From: Candidatus Competibacteraceae bacterium
GTDB taxonomy: Bacteria > Pseudomonadota > Gammaproteobacteria > Competibacterales > Competibacteraceae
Reading direction: 5' to 3'
Assembly (NCBI GenBank): GCA_027492875.1
Contig: JAPUDV010000055.1
Span: forward strand, 51,699 to 115,698
DNA length: 64,000 nt
The first letter of the stretch is position 1, and each line of letters begins with the position of its first letter. Positions 17,074 to 26,118 of this stretch are shown one piece after another. Position numbers and translations under genes: made by a program. A model generated the notes under the pieces. It had not been told where the DNA came from. It searched no databases and was given only the letters and a program-made list of their open reading frames with translations.

Positions 17074-18036
17074 ATGTTCGGGGTGTTGCGGCAACGCTTT
17101 GAAGCTTGGGTAACGCGCGGCCAGCAGCCCGCTCGTCAGCCGGTTCGGTTGGAGCGCCGTCGCATCTATATCCTGCCAACCCGCCAGGGCTATGCCTTCG
17201 CCCTGCTGTTGCTGGTGCTGTTTCTGTGGTCGATCAACTACAGCAACAGCATGGGCTTCGCTTTTACCTTTCTGCTGTCGGCCGTGGCGCTGAACAGCAT
17301 GTGGCGGGCACACAATAACCTGCTGGATCTGGTGGTTCGACCGGGCGGCGTCGAACCGGCATTCGCGGGACAGGACGTCCAATTTGGCTACCGGTTGGAC
17401 AATCCCGATCCCGAGCCGCGTTACGGCGTCGCGCTGCAATGGCGGGACCGCCCGCCCTGCCATGTGGACGTGCCGGCGCGGGGTTCGGCAACCGTCGTTC
17501 TAGCGGTTCCCGCCGGGCGTCGCGGCCGGCTGCGGCCCGGTCGGCTGCGCGTGCAGACGCGGTTTCCCCTCGGTTTGTTGCAACCGTGGAGCTGGGTGGA
17601 GTTCGAGCAGGACTGCCTGGTCTATCCCCGGCCTCGCGGCGGGCGGCCGCTGCCGGCGGCGATGGCTGGCGGCGCCGGCAGCGGCTTGGGCGAGCAGGGG
17701 GCGGGCAGCGAGGATTACGCCGGTTTCCGACCTTATGCGCCCGGCGACTCGCCGCGCCGGATCGCTTGGAAGTCCGCGACCCGTACCGATCACCTGCTGG
17801 TCAAGCGCTTCACCGATCAGGCGCGACCGGAGTTGTGGCTGGATTGGCGGTTGCTGGGGACGGAGCCGGTCGAGCCGCGCCTGGAACAGCTTTGTCAGTG
17901 GGTGTTGAAGGCGGAGAGCGCAGGTTGCGAGTACGGCTTGCGCCTGCCGGGCCGGGAAATTCCGCCCGCGCACGGCGATGTCCAGCGCCGCCGCTGTCTG
18001 GAAGCCCTGGCGCTGTTTGCGGGCGGCGGGGGATAG
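17074..18036 (+). CDS. DUF58 domain membrane protein
   Basis: A 320-residue protein with two hydrophobic segments near the N-terminus (YAFALLLLVLFLWSI and AFTFLLSAVALNSMW), then a soluble beta-rich part and the DUF58 signature SEDYAGFRPYAPGDSPRRIAWK followed by HLLVKRF near residues 210-245. DUF58 proteins regularly pair with MoxR ATPases; their function is poorly defined, although envelope or stress roles have been reported for some. It lies 12 bp after moxR and 13 bp before the TgpA-like gene, so the three form one operon. Confidence 0.9.
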   Translation: MFGVLRQRFEAWVTRGQQPARQPVRLERRRIYILPTRQGYAFALLLLVLFLWSINYSNSMGFAFTFLLSAVALNSMWRAHNNLLDLVVRPGGVEPAFAGQDVQFGYRLDNPDPEPRYGVALQWRDRPPCHVDVPARGSATVVLAVPAGRRGRLRPGRLRVQTRFPLGLLQPWSWVEFEQDCLVYPRPRGGRPLPAAMAGGAGSGLGEQGAGSEDYAGFRPYAPGDSPRRIAWKSATRTDHLLVKRFTDQARPELWLDWRLLGTEPVEPRLEQLCQWVLKAESAGCEYGLRLPGREIPPAHGDVQRRRCLEALALFAGGGG

Positions 18037-18049
18037 AAGGGGATCGATC

Positions 18050-20053
18050 ATGCGGTGGAGCTGGAAAAACCGGTCGAGGCGGACAAAACCGGCCAAGCCG
18101 CCGGAAGCGCCGCTAAGCTCGCTGGCGCTGGCCTGGCTGCTGGCGGCGCTGGTGCTGGCGGCGGCGCCGCATGCCGTCGAACTGCCGGTTTGGCTGAGCG
18201 CTCTGTTCGCCGTGGTGGCCGGCTGGCGCGGGTTCATCGCCTTGCGCGGCCTATCGCTGCCGCCGCGTGGGTTACTGTTGGCGCTGGCGCTGCTGGCCGG
18301 CGCCGGGGTGTTGATCGACTACCGGACCCTATTCGGCCGCGATGCTGGAGTGGCGCTGATGGTCGCGATGGCTGCCTGTAAACTGTTGGAGACAGGCGGG
18401 TTGCGGGACGGCGTGGTGCTGGTGTTTTTGGGCTATCTCCTGGTGATGAGCAACCTGCTCTACAGTCAGGAAATTCTGATGGTGGCCTATCTGTTTGCGG
18501 CGGTGCTCGTCATGCTGGCGGCGCAAGCGCTGATTCACCGCCCGCATTCCGGCTTGCGGGGATGGGCTCCGCTGCGGCTGGCCGGAGGGATGGTGTTGCA
18601 AGCCATCCCGGTCATGCTGGTTCTATTCATCCTGTTTCCCCGCATCCCCGGCCCGCTGTGGGGCCTGCCCAAGGACGCCTACAAGGGCCGCACCGGTCTG
18701 TCCGATGAGATGATGCCCGGCACGGTTAGCGAGCTGGTTCGATCCGACACGGTGGCATTTCGGGCGCGGTTCGCCGCCGCCACCCCGCCGCCGAACCAAC
18801 GCTACTGGCGCGGGCCGGTCTTGTGGCGTTTCGACGGTCGCCGTTGGAGCCGCCACGAGGAGTTGCCCGCGAATACTCCCACCCCCTTCGTGGCGGAAGG
18901 GGCGGCGGTGGACTATTCGGTCATCCTGGAGCCGAGCAACCGGCGTTGGCTGTTCGCGCTGGATCTGCCCGCCAGCTTGCCGCCGCGCGCCGGTATGACC
19001 GCTTCGTTTCAACTGTTGCGCGATCAGCCGATTAATGAGGTGTACCGTTATGAGATGCGGTCTTATCCGCACTATCGCACCGGCGAACTGACGGCGGCGG
19101 AGCGGTTTCGTGGCTTGCAACTACCGGCGCGTGGCGATCCCCGCGCCCGAGCGCTGGCGGCGCAATGGCGCGAGCGCATGACTCGCCCCGAGGACCGGGT
19201 CGGCGCGGCGCTGGCCCTGTTTCGGGAACAGGCGTTTTACTACACGCTGACGCCGCCGTTATTGGGCCCCGACAGCGTGGACGATTTCCTGTTTCGGACC
19301 CGTCAGGGATTTTGCGAGCATTACGCCAGCGCTTTCGTTTTTCTCATGCGGGCGGCCGGAGTCCCGGCGCGGGTGGTGACCGGCTATCAGGGCGGGGAAA
19401 CGAACGATCTGGGCGGGTATTTTATCGTGCGCCAGTCCGACGCCCACGCCTGGGCCGAGGTCTGGCTGGCGGAGCGCGGCTGGGCGCGGGTCGATCCGAC
19501 GGCGGCGGTGGCGCCTGGCCGAGTGCGGGAAGGGCTGTACGCCGCGTTGGCCGATCCGGGGTTGCTGCCGTTTTTGGCACGGGGCGGCGGTGGCGAGTAC
19601 GAGTGGCTGCGGCAACTGGCGCTGAGCTGGGATTCGCTGAACAATAGTTGGAACGAATGGGCACTGGCCTACGGCCCTGATCGGCAAAAGGAGTTTCTAT
19701 CGGGACTCGGCTTCGGGCCGGTGGACTGGGCCGAAATGACGGTGGCGATGACCGTGGCGCTGGGTGGGTTTGGCCTGTTGGCCGTTGTCTGGCGCTGGGG
19801 CCAGCGCGGCGCCCGCGACCCGGTGGCGCGGGCCTGGCAGCGGTTTTGCGCCCGACTGGCCCGGCGCGGCCTAGCGCGTGGCGCGCACGAGGGGCCGCTG
19901 GACTTCACCGAGCGGGTGGCTGCCAGCCGGCCGGAATTGGCCGCTCCGGTGCGGGAGATCGGCCGGCTCTACGCGCTGCTGCGCTACGGCCCGACGGGGT
20001 CGCCGGCGGACGTGCGCCAGTTGCGGCGACGGGTAGGGCAGTTTCGGCTCTGA
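18050..20053 (+). CDS. TgpA-type transglutaminase-like membrane protein
   Basis: A 667-residue inner-membrane protein with about six N-terminal transmembrane helices (residues 25-200), a periplasmic DUF3488-type region and a transglutaminase-like domain. The catalytic cysteine is in TRQGFCEHYASAF, the histidine in SDAHAWAEVWL and the aspartate in ARVDPTAAV, so the Cys-His-Asp triad is intact. A last helix (TVAMTVALGGFGLLAVVW) precedes a short DUF4129-like cytosolic tail. Pseudomonas aeruginosa TgpA has this layout and is essential there; its substrate is unresolved. The ATG at 18050 follows GAAGGGGATC. It is third in the moxR operon. Confidence 0.92.
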   Translation: MRWSWKNRSRRTKPAKPPEAPLSSLALAWLLAALVLAAAPHAVELPVWLSALFAVVAGWRGFIALRGLSLPPRGLLLALALLAGAGVLIDYRTLFGRDAGVALMVAMAACKLLETGGLRDGVVLVFLGYLLVMSNLLYSQEILMVAYLFAAVLVMLAAQALIHRPHSGLRGWAPLRLAGGMVLQAIPVMLVLFILFPRIPGPLWGLPKDAYKGRTGLSDEMMPGTVSELVRSDTVAFRARFAAATPPPNQRYWRGPVLWRFDGRRWSRHEELPANTPTPFVAEGAAVDYSVILEPSNRRWLFALDLPASLPPRAGMTASFQLLRDQPINEVYRYEMRSYPHYRTGELTAAERFRGLQLPARGDPRARALAAQWRERMTRPEDRVGAALALFREQAFYYTLTPPLLGPDSVDDFLFRTRQGFCEHYASAFVFLMRAAGVPARVVTGYQGGETNDLGGYFIVRQSDAHAWAEVWLAERGWARVDPTAAVAPGRVREGLYAALADPGLLPFLARGGGGEYEWLRQLALSWDSLNNSWNEWALAYGPDRQKEFLSGLGFGPVDWAEMTVAMTVALGGFGLLAVVWRWGQRGARDPVARAWQRFCARLARRGLARGAHEGPLDFTERVAASRPELAAPVREIGRLYALLRYGPTGSPADVRQLRRRVGQFRL

Positions 20054-20059
20054 GAGCCG

Positions 20060-20078
20060 GTACAAAAACGCCTCTGAG
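20060..20078 (-). repeat. Dispersed intergenic repeat, partial copy D
   Basis: Only the end motif is present: read on the minus strand, CTCAGAGGCGTTTTTGTAC matches the left end of the full element (compare 39559-39577). It starts 7 bp after the stop of the transglutaminase gene. Confidence 0.55.
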
Positions 20079-20218
20079 ACGCCTGGCGTGAGGGGCGTTC
20101 TGTCGAGCGAATTGGGATGTGCGGTGGTCGGTGATCGAAGCGAGCCATTTCCGAACAAAAGCGGGTCACCGGTTATCCAAGGTGATCGTTCCTTCCTTAA
20201 AAATCAAAGCGGCTCGTC

Positions 20219-22873
20219 ATGCTCACCAAGACCCCCAAAACGATCTATCTCAAGGATTACATTCCGCCCGCCTATCGGCTGCCAGCCATCGAACTGCGCT
20301 TCGAACTGGGCGAGGAATTCACCACGGTTCATTCCCGCTTGCGGGTCGAACGCGCCGACGCTACCCCGGTCGGCACGCCCTTGGCGCTGGACGGCCAGCA
20401 GTTGGAACTGATCGTGCTGGAATTGGATGGTGTGCCGCTGGCGGCCGACCGGTATCAGGTGGAAGAGGACCGGCTGACGCTGTTTGAACCGCCAGCGTCG
20501 TTCGAACTGACGGTGGTGACCCACATCTGGCCGCAAGATAACGCTTCGCTGGAGGGCTTGTATCAATCCGGCGGCAATTTCTGCACCCAGTGCGAAGCGG
20601 AAGGGTTCCGCAAGATCACCTACTTCCTCGATCGGCCGGATGCGATGGCGGTTTTTACTACCACCCTGGTGGCGGACAAGGCGCGCTATCCGGTGCTGCT
20701 GTCCAACGGCAATCCGGCCGGCGGTGGCGAACTGGACGACGGCCGGCACTGGGCCACCTGGCACGATCCCTTTCCCAAGCCCTGCTACTTGTTTGCCCTG
20801 GTCGCCGGCCATCTTCGGTATCTCGAAGACGCTTTCGTTACCCGTTCCGGGCGGGGGGTGACGCTGCGCATTTACGTCGAGCCGGAAAACCTCGATCAAT
20901 GCGAGCATGCCATGTCTGCGCTGAAGCAGGCCATGGCCTGGGACGAGCGGCGCTTCGGCCTGGAATACGATCTGGATCTATACCAGATCGTGGCGGTCGG
21001 CGATTTCAACATGGGTGCCATGGAGAACAAGGGCCTCAACGTCTTTAACACCAAATACGTGCTCGCTAAGCCGGAAACCGCCACCGACGCCGACTATCAG
21101 GGCATCCTCGGCGTTATCGGCCACGAATACTTCCACAACTGGACCGGTAACCGAGTCACCTGCCGCGACTGGTTCCAACTCAGCCTCAAGGAAGGGCTGA
21201 CCGTGTTCCGCGATCAGGAGTTTTCCTCCGATCTCGGTTCGCGCGGGGTCAAGCGCATCGAGGATGTGCGGATGCTGCGCACCAGCCAGTTTCCGCAGGA
21301 CGCCGGACCGATGGCGCATCCGGTGCGGCCGGATTCCTACATCGAGATCAACAACTTCTACACCGTGACCGTCTACAACAAGGGCGCCGAGGTGATCCGG
21401 ATGATCGAGACCCTGCTCGGCCGGGACGGTTTCCGGCGCGGCATGGATCTTTATTTCCAGCGCCACGATGGTCAGGCGGTGACCTGCGACGATTTCGTGG
21501 CGGCGATGGCCGACGCCAACGACGCCGATCTCGGCCAGTTCCAGCGCTGGTACCATCAGGCCGGCACCCCGGAACTGACCGTCAGCGATAGCCATGACGC
21601 GGCGACTTGCATCTACACGCTGACCGTGCGCCAGTCCTGCCCGCCGACGCCGGGCCAGCCCAGCAAGGAACCGTTTCACCTTCCGTTGGCGCTGGGTCTG
21701 TTGGACGCCTCGGGCCGCGATCTGCCGCTGCAACTGGTGGGGGAGCGGGAATCGCGGGGAACGACACGGGTGCTGGAGTTGCGCGAACCGGAGCACACCT
21801 TTCGCTTCATCAACATCCCGGCGCGGCCCGTGCCGTCACTGCTACGCGGTTTTTCCGCCCCGGTCAAGCTGAACAGCGCCGAGAGCGATGCCGACCTGTT
21901 GTTCCGGTTGGCCCACGACAGCGATGACTTCAATCGCTGGGACGCCGGCCAAACGCTGGCGGCGCGGGCCATCCTGGCCCTGATCGAGGATCGTCGGCAA
22001 GGACGAGCCTGGGTGTTGCCCGACTCGTTCGGCGCCACCTTCGGCCAAGCGCTGGAATCCGGCGCCGATCCGGCGCTGTTGGCCCAGGTGTTGACCCTGC
22101 CCGGCGAAACCTATCTGGCCGAACAGATGGAGGAGGTGGACGTGGACGGCATCCATGCCGCCCGAATCTTCGTCCAGCGGACGCTGGCGCAACGCTTGCG
22201 CGAAGTCCTGCTGACGACTTACGAGAGATTGCATGCCGGCGAGCGGGATGGCTACCGCGCCGAGGCCGCCGCCATCGGCCGGCGGGCGCTCAAGAACGTC
22301 TGCCTGGACTATCTGATGCAGCTCGACGAGGCCAGCCCGCGAGACCTGTGCCTCAGGCAGTTCCATGCGGCCGGGAACATGACCGACCAATTCGGCGCCT
22401 TGACCCCGCTCGCCAACCGCGATGGCCCGGAGCGGGCCGCCGCCCTGGCGGCTTTTTACGACCGCTGGCGGCGCGAGGCGCTGGTGGTGGATAAATGGCT
22501 GGCGTTGCAGGCAACGTCCTGGTTACCCGGTACCTTGGATGTGGTCAAGGCGTTGATGGCGCACGAGGCGTTCAACCTTAGGAACCCCAATAAGGTCCGG
22601 GCCTTGATCGGCGCGTTCTGCCAGGCCAACCCCGTGCATTTCCACGCTCGCAACGGCAGTGGCTATACTTTCCTTGCCGATCAGGTTCTGGCGTTGAACG
22701 CCTTCAACCCCCAAATCGCTGCGCGGTTGATCGCCGCGTTCACTCGCTGGCGTAAATTCGATCCGGATCGCCAGCAGGGGATGCGGGATCAATTGGAGCG
22801 GATCCTGGCGGGGCCAGGACTGTCGCCGGATGTCTACGAGATCGCCGCCAAAAGCCTGGGGCGGCGAGAATAA
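20219..22873 (+). CDS. pepN: Aminopeptidase N
   Basis: A cytosolic zinc aminopeptidase (M1 family) of 884 residues, the normal size for the gammaproteobacterial enzyme. The exopeptidase motif GAMEN occurs as FNMGAMENKGLNVFN near residue 265. The zinc motif HEYFHNWTGNR starts near residue 302, with the third ligand Glu in LKEGLTVFRDQEF. The C-terminal helical domain (ERAAALAAFYDRW, WLALQATS, RNPNKVRALIGAF) matches E. coli PepN. It releases N-terminal residues from peptides during protein turnover. The ATG at 20219 lies after a weak ribosome-binding site. Confidence 0.97.
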   Translation: MLTKTPKTIYLKDYIPPAYRLPAIELRFELGEEFTTVHSRLRVERADATPVGTPLALDGQQLELIVLELDGVPLAADRYQVEEDRLTLFEPPASFELTVVTHIWPQDNASLEGLYQSGGNFCTQCEAEGFRKITYFLDRPDAMAVFTTTLVADKARYPVLLSNGNPAGGGELDDGRHWATWHDPFPKPCYLFALVAGHLRYLEDAFVTRSGRGVTLRIYVEPENLDQCEHAMSALKQAMAWDERRFGLEYDLDLYQIVAVGDFNMGAMENKGLNVFNTKYVLAKPETATDADYQGILGVIGHEYFHNWTGNRVTCRDWFQLSLKEGLTVFRDQEFSSDLGSRGVKRIEDVRMLRTSQFPQDAGPMAHPVRPDSYIEINNFYTVTVYNKGAEVIRMIETLLGRDGFRRGMDLYFQRHDGQAVTCDDFVAAMADANDADLGQFQRWYHQAGTPELTVSDSHDAATCIYTLTVRQSCPPTPGQPSKEPFHLPLALGLLDASGRDLPLQLVGERESRGTTRVLELREPEHTFRFINIPARPVPSLLRGFSAPVKLNSAESDADLLFRLAHDSDDFNRWDAGQTLAARAILALIEDRRQGRAWVLPDSFGATFGQALESGADPALLAQVLTLPGETYLAEQMEEVDVDGIHAARIFVQRTLAQRLREVLLTTYERLHAGERDGYRAEAAAIGRRALKNVCLDYLMQLDEASPRDLCLRQFHAAGNMTDQFGALTPLANRDGPERAAALAAFYDRWRREALVVDKWLALQATSWLPGTLDVVKALMAHEAFNLRNPNKVRALIGAFCQANPVHFHARNGSGYTFLADQVLALNAFNPQIAARLIAAFTRWRKFDPDRQQGMRDQLERILAGPGLSPDVYEIAAKSLGRRE

Positions 22874-22888
22874 CCGATCCGGGACTGA

Positions 22889-22966
22889 TTGCTGCATTGC
22901 AAAAAATCGTTTGACTTCCAGGATTGTGCACTGCAAAATGAGCTTACTGATGTTGCAGTGCACAAA
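22889..22966 (+). promoter_or_regulatory. Phasin promoter with PhaR-like operator
   Basis: A -35 TTGACT (22911-22916), 17-bp spacer and -10 CAAAAT (22934-22939) precede the phasin gene. TTGTGCACTGCAA (22924-22936), overlapping the -10, is repeated as its exact inverse TTGCAGTGCACAA at 22953-22965. A related TGCTGCATTGCAAAA lies at 22890-22904. TGC/GCA-rich sites of this kind are bound by the PHA repressor PhaR, which leaves DNA when PHA is present; that assignment is by similarity. Confidence 0.75.
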
Positions 22967-22995
22967 TCGCCAACCCCATCGAGGAGAAAACGTCA

Positions 22996-23466
22996 ATGTC
23001 GACCAACAATCCCTTCAATCCCTTTGCCAGCATGGATTTCAGCAAGTTCGATTTCAGCAAGTTCGATGTGAGCAAAATGCTGGGCGACGTCAAGATCCCC
23101 GGCTTCGACATGAAGGGCATGATGGATGCTCAGCGCAAGAACATCGAAGCGCTGACCGCCGCCAATCAGGCTGCGGTGCAGGGCATGCAGGCGGTGGCGC
23201 AGCGCCAGGCCGAGATTCTCAGCCAGGCCATGAGCGAGGTGTCTTCCGTCGCCCAGCAACTGGCCAGCGCGGGCAGCAACCCTCAGGAAATGACCACCAA
23301 GCAGGCCGAGCTGGCCCGCAAGGCGTTCGAGCACGCATTGGCCAACATGCGCGAACTGGCCGAGATGGTCAGCAAGTCCAACACCGAGGCGTTCGCCATC
23401 ATCAACAAGCGCGTTACCGAGAGCCTGCAGGAACTGAAGGGACTAGTGTCCGCCCCTACTAAATAG
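22996..23466 (+). CDS. Phasin family protein
   Basis: A 156-residue PHA granule-coating protein. The N-terminus has a short repeated motif (FSKFDFSKFDVSKML), followed by PGFDMKGMMDAQRKNIEALTAANQ and a long Ala/Gln/Glu-rich amphipathic helix, the pattern of TIGR01841-type phasins. Phasins cover PHA inclusions and control granule size and number. The gene is preceded by an operator-like inverted repeat and followed by a terminator and the PHA synthase gene, so function follows from both sequence and context. The ATG at 22996 follows GAGGAGAAAACGTCA. Confidence 0.93.
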   Translation: MSTNNPFNPFASMDFSKFDFSKFDVSKMLGDVKIPGFDMKGMMDAQRKNIEALTAANQAAVQGMQAVAQRQAEILSQAMSEVSSVAQQLASAGSNPQEMTTKQAELARKAFEHALANMRELAEMVSKSNTEAFAIINKRVTESLQELKGLVSAPTK

Positions 23467-23489
23467 GGCTAACTGCTGTTATTTTGATG

Positions 23490-23542
23490 CGGGTGGGTGG
23501 GTCATGCGGGATTTCCGCGATGGCCTGCCCGCTCGTTTTTTT
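23490..23542 (+). terminator. Terminator between phasin and phaC
   Basis: CGGGTGGG near 23490 can pair with CCTGCCCG (to 23531) and is followed by TCG and a run of seven T (23535-23542). It separates phasin from phaC expression. Confidence 0.65.
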
Positions 23543-23630
23543 CGGGCCGCCGCTGATGACGCTGGATAATGAGCGTGGCTAAAATAAGCAGGTATTGTCC
23601 AGCGAACCACAACGACGAGAGGAATCACGC

Positions 23631-25445
23631 ATGGCTGAGCAGAAAACCCCCGAACTCAAGATGCCGGAAGTCAAGATGCCCGATCTGGCGCAGATGGCCC
23701 AGCTCCTCTCGCATGTGGCCGAGAAGAGCCAGGTGATCGTCAAGGAATTCATGAACCGCCAGAAGGACAGTGGCGCGCTTGACATGCAGGACAAGATGGC
23801 TCTCGGCAAGTCCTTCATGGAGATGACCCAGAAGATCATGGCCGATCCGGCCAAACTGGCGCAGGCTCAGTCGGCGCTATGGCAGAACTATCTGGAGCTG
23901 TGGCAGAAGACCCTGCCGGCGATGTTCGGCCAGCCGGTGGAAGCCGTGGTGCGCGAGCAGAAGGGCGACAAGCGCTTCAAGCACGACGACTGGCAGGACA
24001 ATGTTTTGTTTTCCTACATCAAGCAATCCTACCTGCTGACCGCCGGCTGGATTCAGGACATGGTCGCCGACGTCGAGGGCTTCGACGATAAGACCAAGAA
24101 GAAGTTGATGTTTTACACCCGCCAGTTCATCGATGCCATGGCGCCCAGCAACTTCGCGCTGACCAATCCGGAGGTGGTGCGCGCCACCATCGAATCCGGC
24201 GGCGAGAACCTGGTGAACGGCCTGAAGAACATGCTCGGGGATCTCGAGCGCGGCAAGGGCAAGCTCAGCATCCGCATGACCGACCTCGATGCGTTTGAGT
24301 TGGGCAAGAACGTCGCCACCACCCCCGGCAAGGTCGTCTATCAGAATGAGATGATCCAGTTGTTGCAGTACGACCCCAGCACGCCGGAGGTGTTCAAGAA
24401 GCCATTGCTGATCTTCCCGCCGTGGATCAACAAGTTCTACATCATGGATCTGCGGCCGAAGAATTCGCTGATCAAGTGGGCGGTGGATCAGGGTTTCACG
24501 GTGTTCCTGATGTCCTGGATCAATCCGGACGAGAAGATGGCCGACAAGGCTTTCGACGACTACCTCAAGGACGGTCCGCTGGCGGCGCTGGACGCCATCG
24601 AACAGGCCACCGGCGAGCACGAGGTCAACGCGCTGGGTTACTGCCTGGGCGGTACCCTGCTGGCGGTCACTAACGCCTATCTGGCGGCGCAAGGCGATCC
24701 GCGCATCAGCTCGGGCACCCACCTGACCACCATGCTGGATTTCGCCCAGCCAGGCGAGTTGGAGGTGTTCATCGAGGAAGAGCAGATCTCCTCGCTGGAG
24801 AAGCGGATGGAGCAGCGTGGCTTTCTCGATGGCAGCGAGATGGCGACCACCTTCAGCATGCTGCGCGCCAACGATCTGATCTGGTCGTTCTTCATCAACA
24901 ATTACCTGCTCGGCAAGGATCCCTTCCCGTTCGACCTGCTGTACTGGAACTCGGATTCCACCCGCATGCCGGCGCGGATGCACAGTTTCTACCTGCGCAA
25001 CATGTACCAGCACAACCGGCTCAAGGACCCGGGTGGCATCACCTTGCTGGGCACGCCCATCGATCTGCGCAAGGTCAAGGTTCCGACCTACTTTCTGTCG
25101 GCGATCGAGGATCACATCGCGCCCTGGAAGTCCAACTACGCCGGCAGCCTGTTGTTCAGCGGCCCGGTGAAGTTCGTGCTGAGCGGTTCCGGTCACATCG
25201 CCGGCCCGATCAACCCGCCGGCCGCCAACAAGTACTTCTTCTGGACCAATCCCAAGCACATCGCCGATCCGGACGAGTGGCTGAAAGAGGCCAAGCAAAC
25301 CGAAGGCTCCTGGTGGCCGGATTGGCAGAAGTGGTTGAGCAAGAACTCGGGTGAGAAGATACCGGCTCGCGTGCCCGGTACCGGCAAGTTGCCGGTGATT
25401 GAGGATGCGCCGGGTTCCTACGTCAAAATGCGTTTGGTGAAATAA
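23631..25445 (+). CDS. phaC: Class I polyhydroxyalkanoate synthase
   Basis: Polymerises (R)-3-hydroxyacyl-CoA into PHA on the granule surface. The 604-residue protein has the class I length. The lipase-box-like GYCLGG places the catalytic Cys at 338. The catalytic Asp lies in YFLSAIEDHIAPW and the His in LSGSGHIAGPINPP. Upstream, PLLIFPPWINKFYIMDLRPKNS and FLMSWINPD are synthase signatures. The N-terminus carries a charged KMPEVKMPDL repeat. The ATG at 23631 follows GAGAGGAATCACGC. No PhaE or PhaR partner subunit is adjacent, fitting class I. No phaA or phaB is in the window. Confidence 0.97.
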   Translation: MAEQKTPELKMPEVKMPDLAQMAQLLSHVAEKSQVIVKEFMNRQKDSGALDMQDKMALGKSFMEMTQKIMADPAKLAQAQSALWQNYLELWQKTLPAMFGQPVEAVVREQKGDKRFKHDDWQDNVLFSYIKQSYLLTAGWIQDMVADVEGFDDKTKKKLMFYTRQFIDAMAPSNFALTNPEVVRATIESGGENLVNGLKNMLGDLERGKGKLSIRMTDLDAFELGKNVATTPGKVVYQNEMIQLLQYDPSTPEVFKKPLLIFPPWINKFYIMDLRPKNSLIKWAVDQGFTVFLMSWINPDEKMADKAFDDYLKDGPLAALDAIEQATGEHEVNALGYCLGGTLLAVTNAYLAAQGDPRISSGTHLTTMLDFAQPGELEVFIEEEQISSLEKRMEQRGFLDGSEMATTFSMLRANDLIWSFFINNYLLGKDPFPFDLLYWNSDSTRMPARMHSFYLRNMYQHNRLKDPGGITLLGTPIDLRKVKVPTYFLSAIEDHIAPWKSNYAGSLLFSGPVKFVLSGSGHIAGPINPPAANKYFFWTNPKHIADPDEWLKEAKQTEGSWWPDWQKWLSKNSGEKIPARVPGTGKLPVIEDAPGSYVKMRLVK

Positions 25446-25474
25446 TCCCGCCGCTCGTTTGGTAACCTCCTTAA

Positions 25475-25505
25475 ACGGCCACCGCGACAGCGGCGGCCGT
25501 TTTTA
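25475..25505 (+). terminator. Intrinsic terminator of phaC
   Basis: ACGGCCACCGC and GCGGCGGCCGT form a GC-rich stem with one internal mismatch and a GACA loop, followed by TTTTTATG. Confidence 0.8.
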
Positions 25506-25542
25506 TGTTTTTTTATGGCGCATGGCAGAGGTGCTGGAACCC

Positions 25543-26010
25543 ATGAGCACATTTATCGAGTGGTCCAACGAACTCAGCGTGGGTATCGAGGAAATTGACG
25601 CCCAGCACAAAGTGCTGGTGGATTTGCTGAATCAAATGCACGAAGCGATCCAGCAACGGCACGCCGCGCAGGTCACCAGCGACATCATCGATCAATTGGG
25701 CGAGTACACCCGAGTGCATTTCGCCGTTGAAGAAAGTCTGATGCGCATTCTGCATTATCCGGATTATGAACGGCACAAGGAGGAGCACGAACAGTTGATT
25801 GGGCAATTGTCCGAACTGCGTGCGAAGTTGGATACGGGGAAAAACTCAATCAGCTTCGAGCTGGCGCATTTTATGAAGACTTGGCTGACCAAGCACATCA
25901 TGGAAACCGATAAAAGCTATACCAGCCATTTTTTGGCCCAAGGCATCCGGCCTGAATTGTCGCATGGCTCCTGGACGAAGCGATTCTGGCGCTCGCTGCA
26001 GGGTCCTTGA
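25543..26010 (+). CDS. Bacteriohemerythrin
   Basis: A 155-residue four-helix-bundle, non-heme di-iron protein that reversibly binds O2. The iron ligands are visible in order: EIDAQHKVLVDLLNQMH, then THFAVEE-type VHFAVEESLM, YERHKEEHEQLI, and the final LTKHIMETDKSY. Cytosolic single-domain hemerythrins are thought to store, deliver or sense oxygen; this would suit alternating oxic and anoxic conditions (inference). I chose the ATG at 25543 (MSTFIEWSNELSVG), which matches the usual family start; an ATG at 25522 would add seven residues. Confidence 0.92.
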   Translation: MSTFIEWSNELSVGIEEIDAQHKVLVDLLNQMHEAIQQRHAAQVTSDIIDQLGEYTRVHFAVEESLMRILHYPDYERHKEEHEQLIGQLSELRAKLDTGKNSISFELAHFMKTWLTKHIMETDKSYTSHFLAQGIRPELSHGSWTKRFWRSLQGP

Positions 26011-26030
26011 GCGTGGCGTCGCGGAAACCG

Positions 26031-26067
26031 AAAACCGGCTGCACGTCGACTGTGCAGCCGGTTTTTT
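26031..26067. terminator. Bidirectional terminator between hemerythrin and pccA
   Basis: A perfect 14-bp stem, AAAACCGGCTGCAC (26031-26044) with GTGCAGCCGGTTTT (26052-26065), has A-runs on one side and T-runs on the other. It can end transcripts from both convergent genes. Confidence 0.9.
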
Positions 26068-26118
26068 CAATGGTGCCGAGGTGCGCGGCCGGCTCTGATC
26101 GAGCCCGCCGCGGGGTAA

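Noticed and set aside
23877..25298. 473-residue reading frame antisense to phaC
   Set aside because: It is a mirror of the phaC codon pattern with no recognisable motif; phaC itself is certain.
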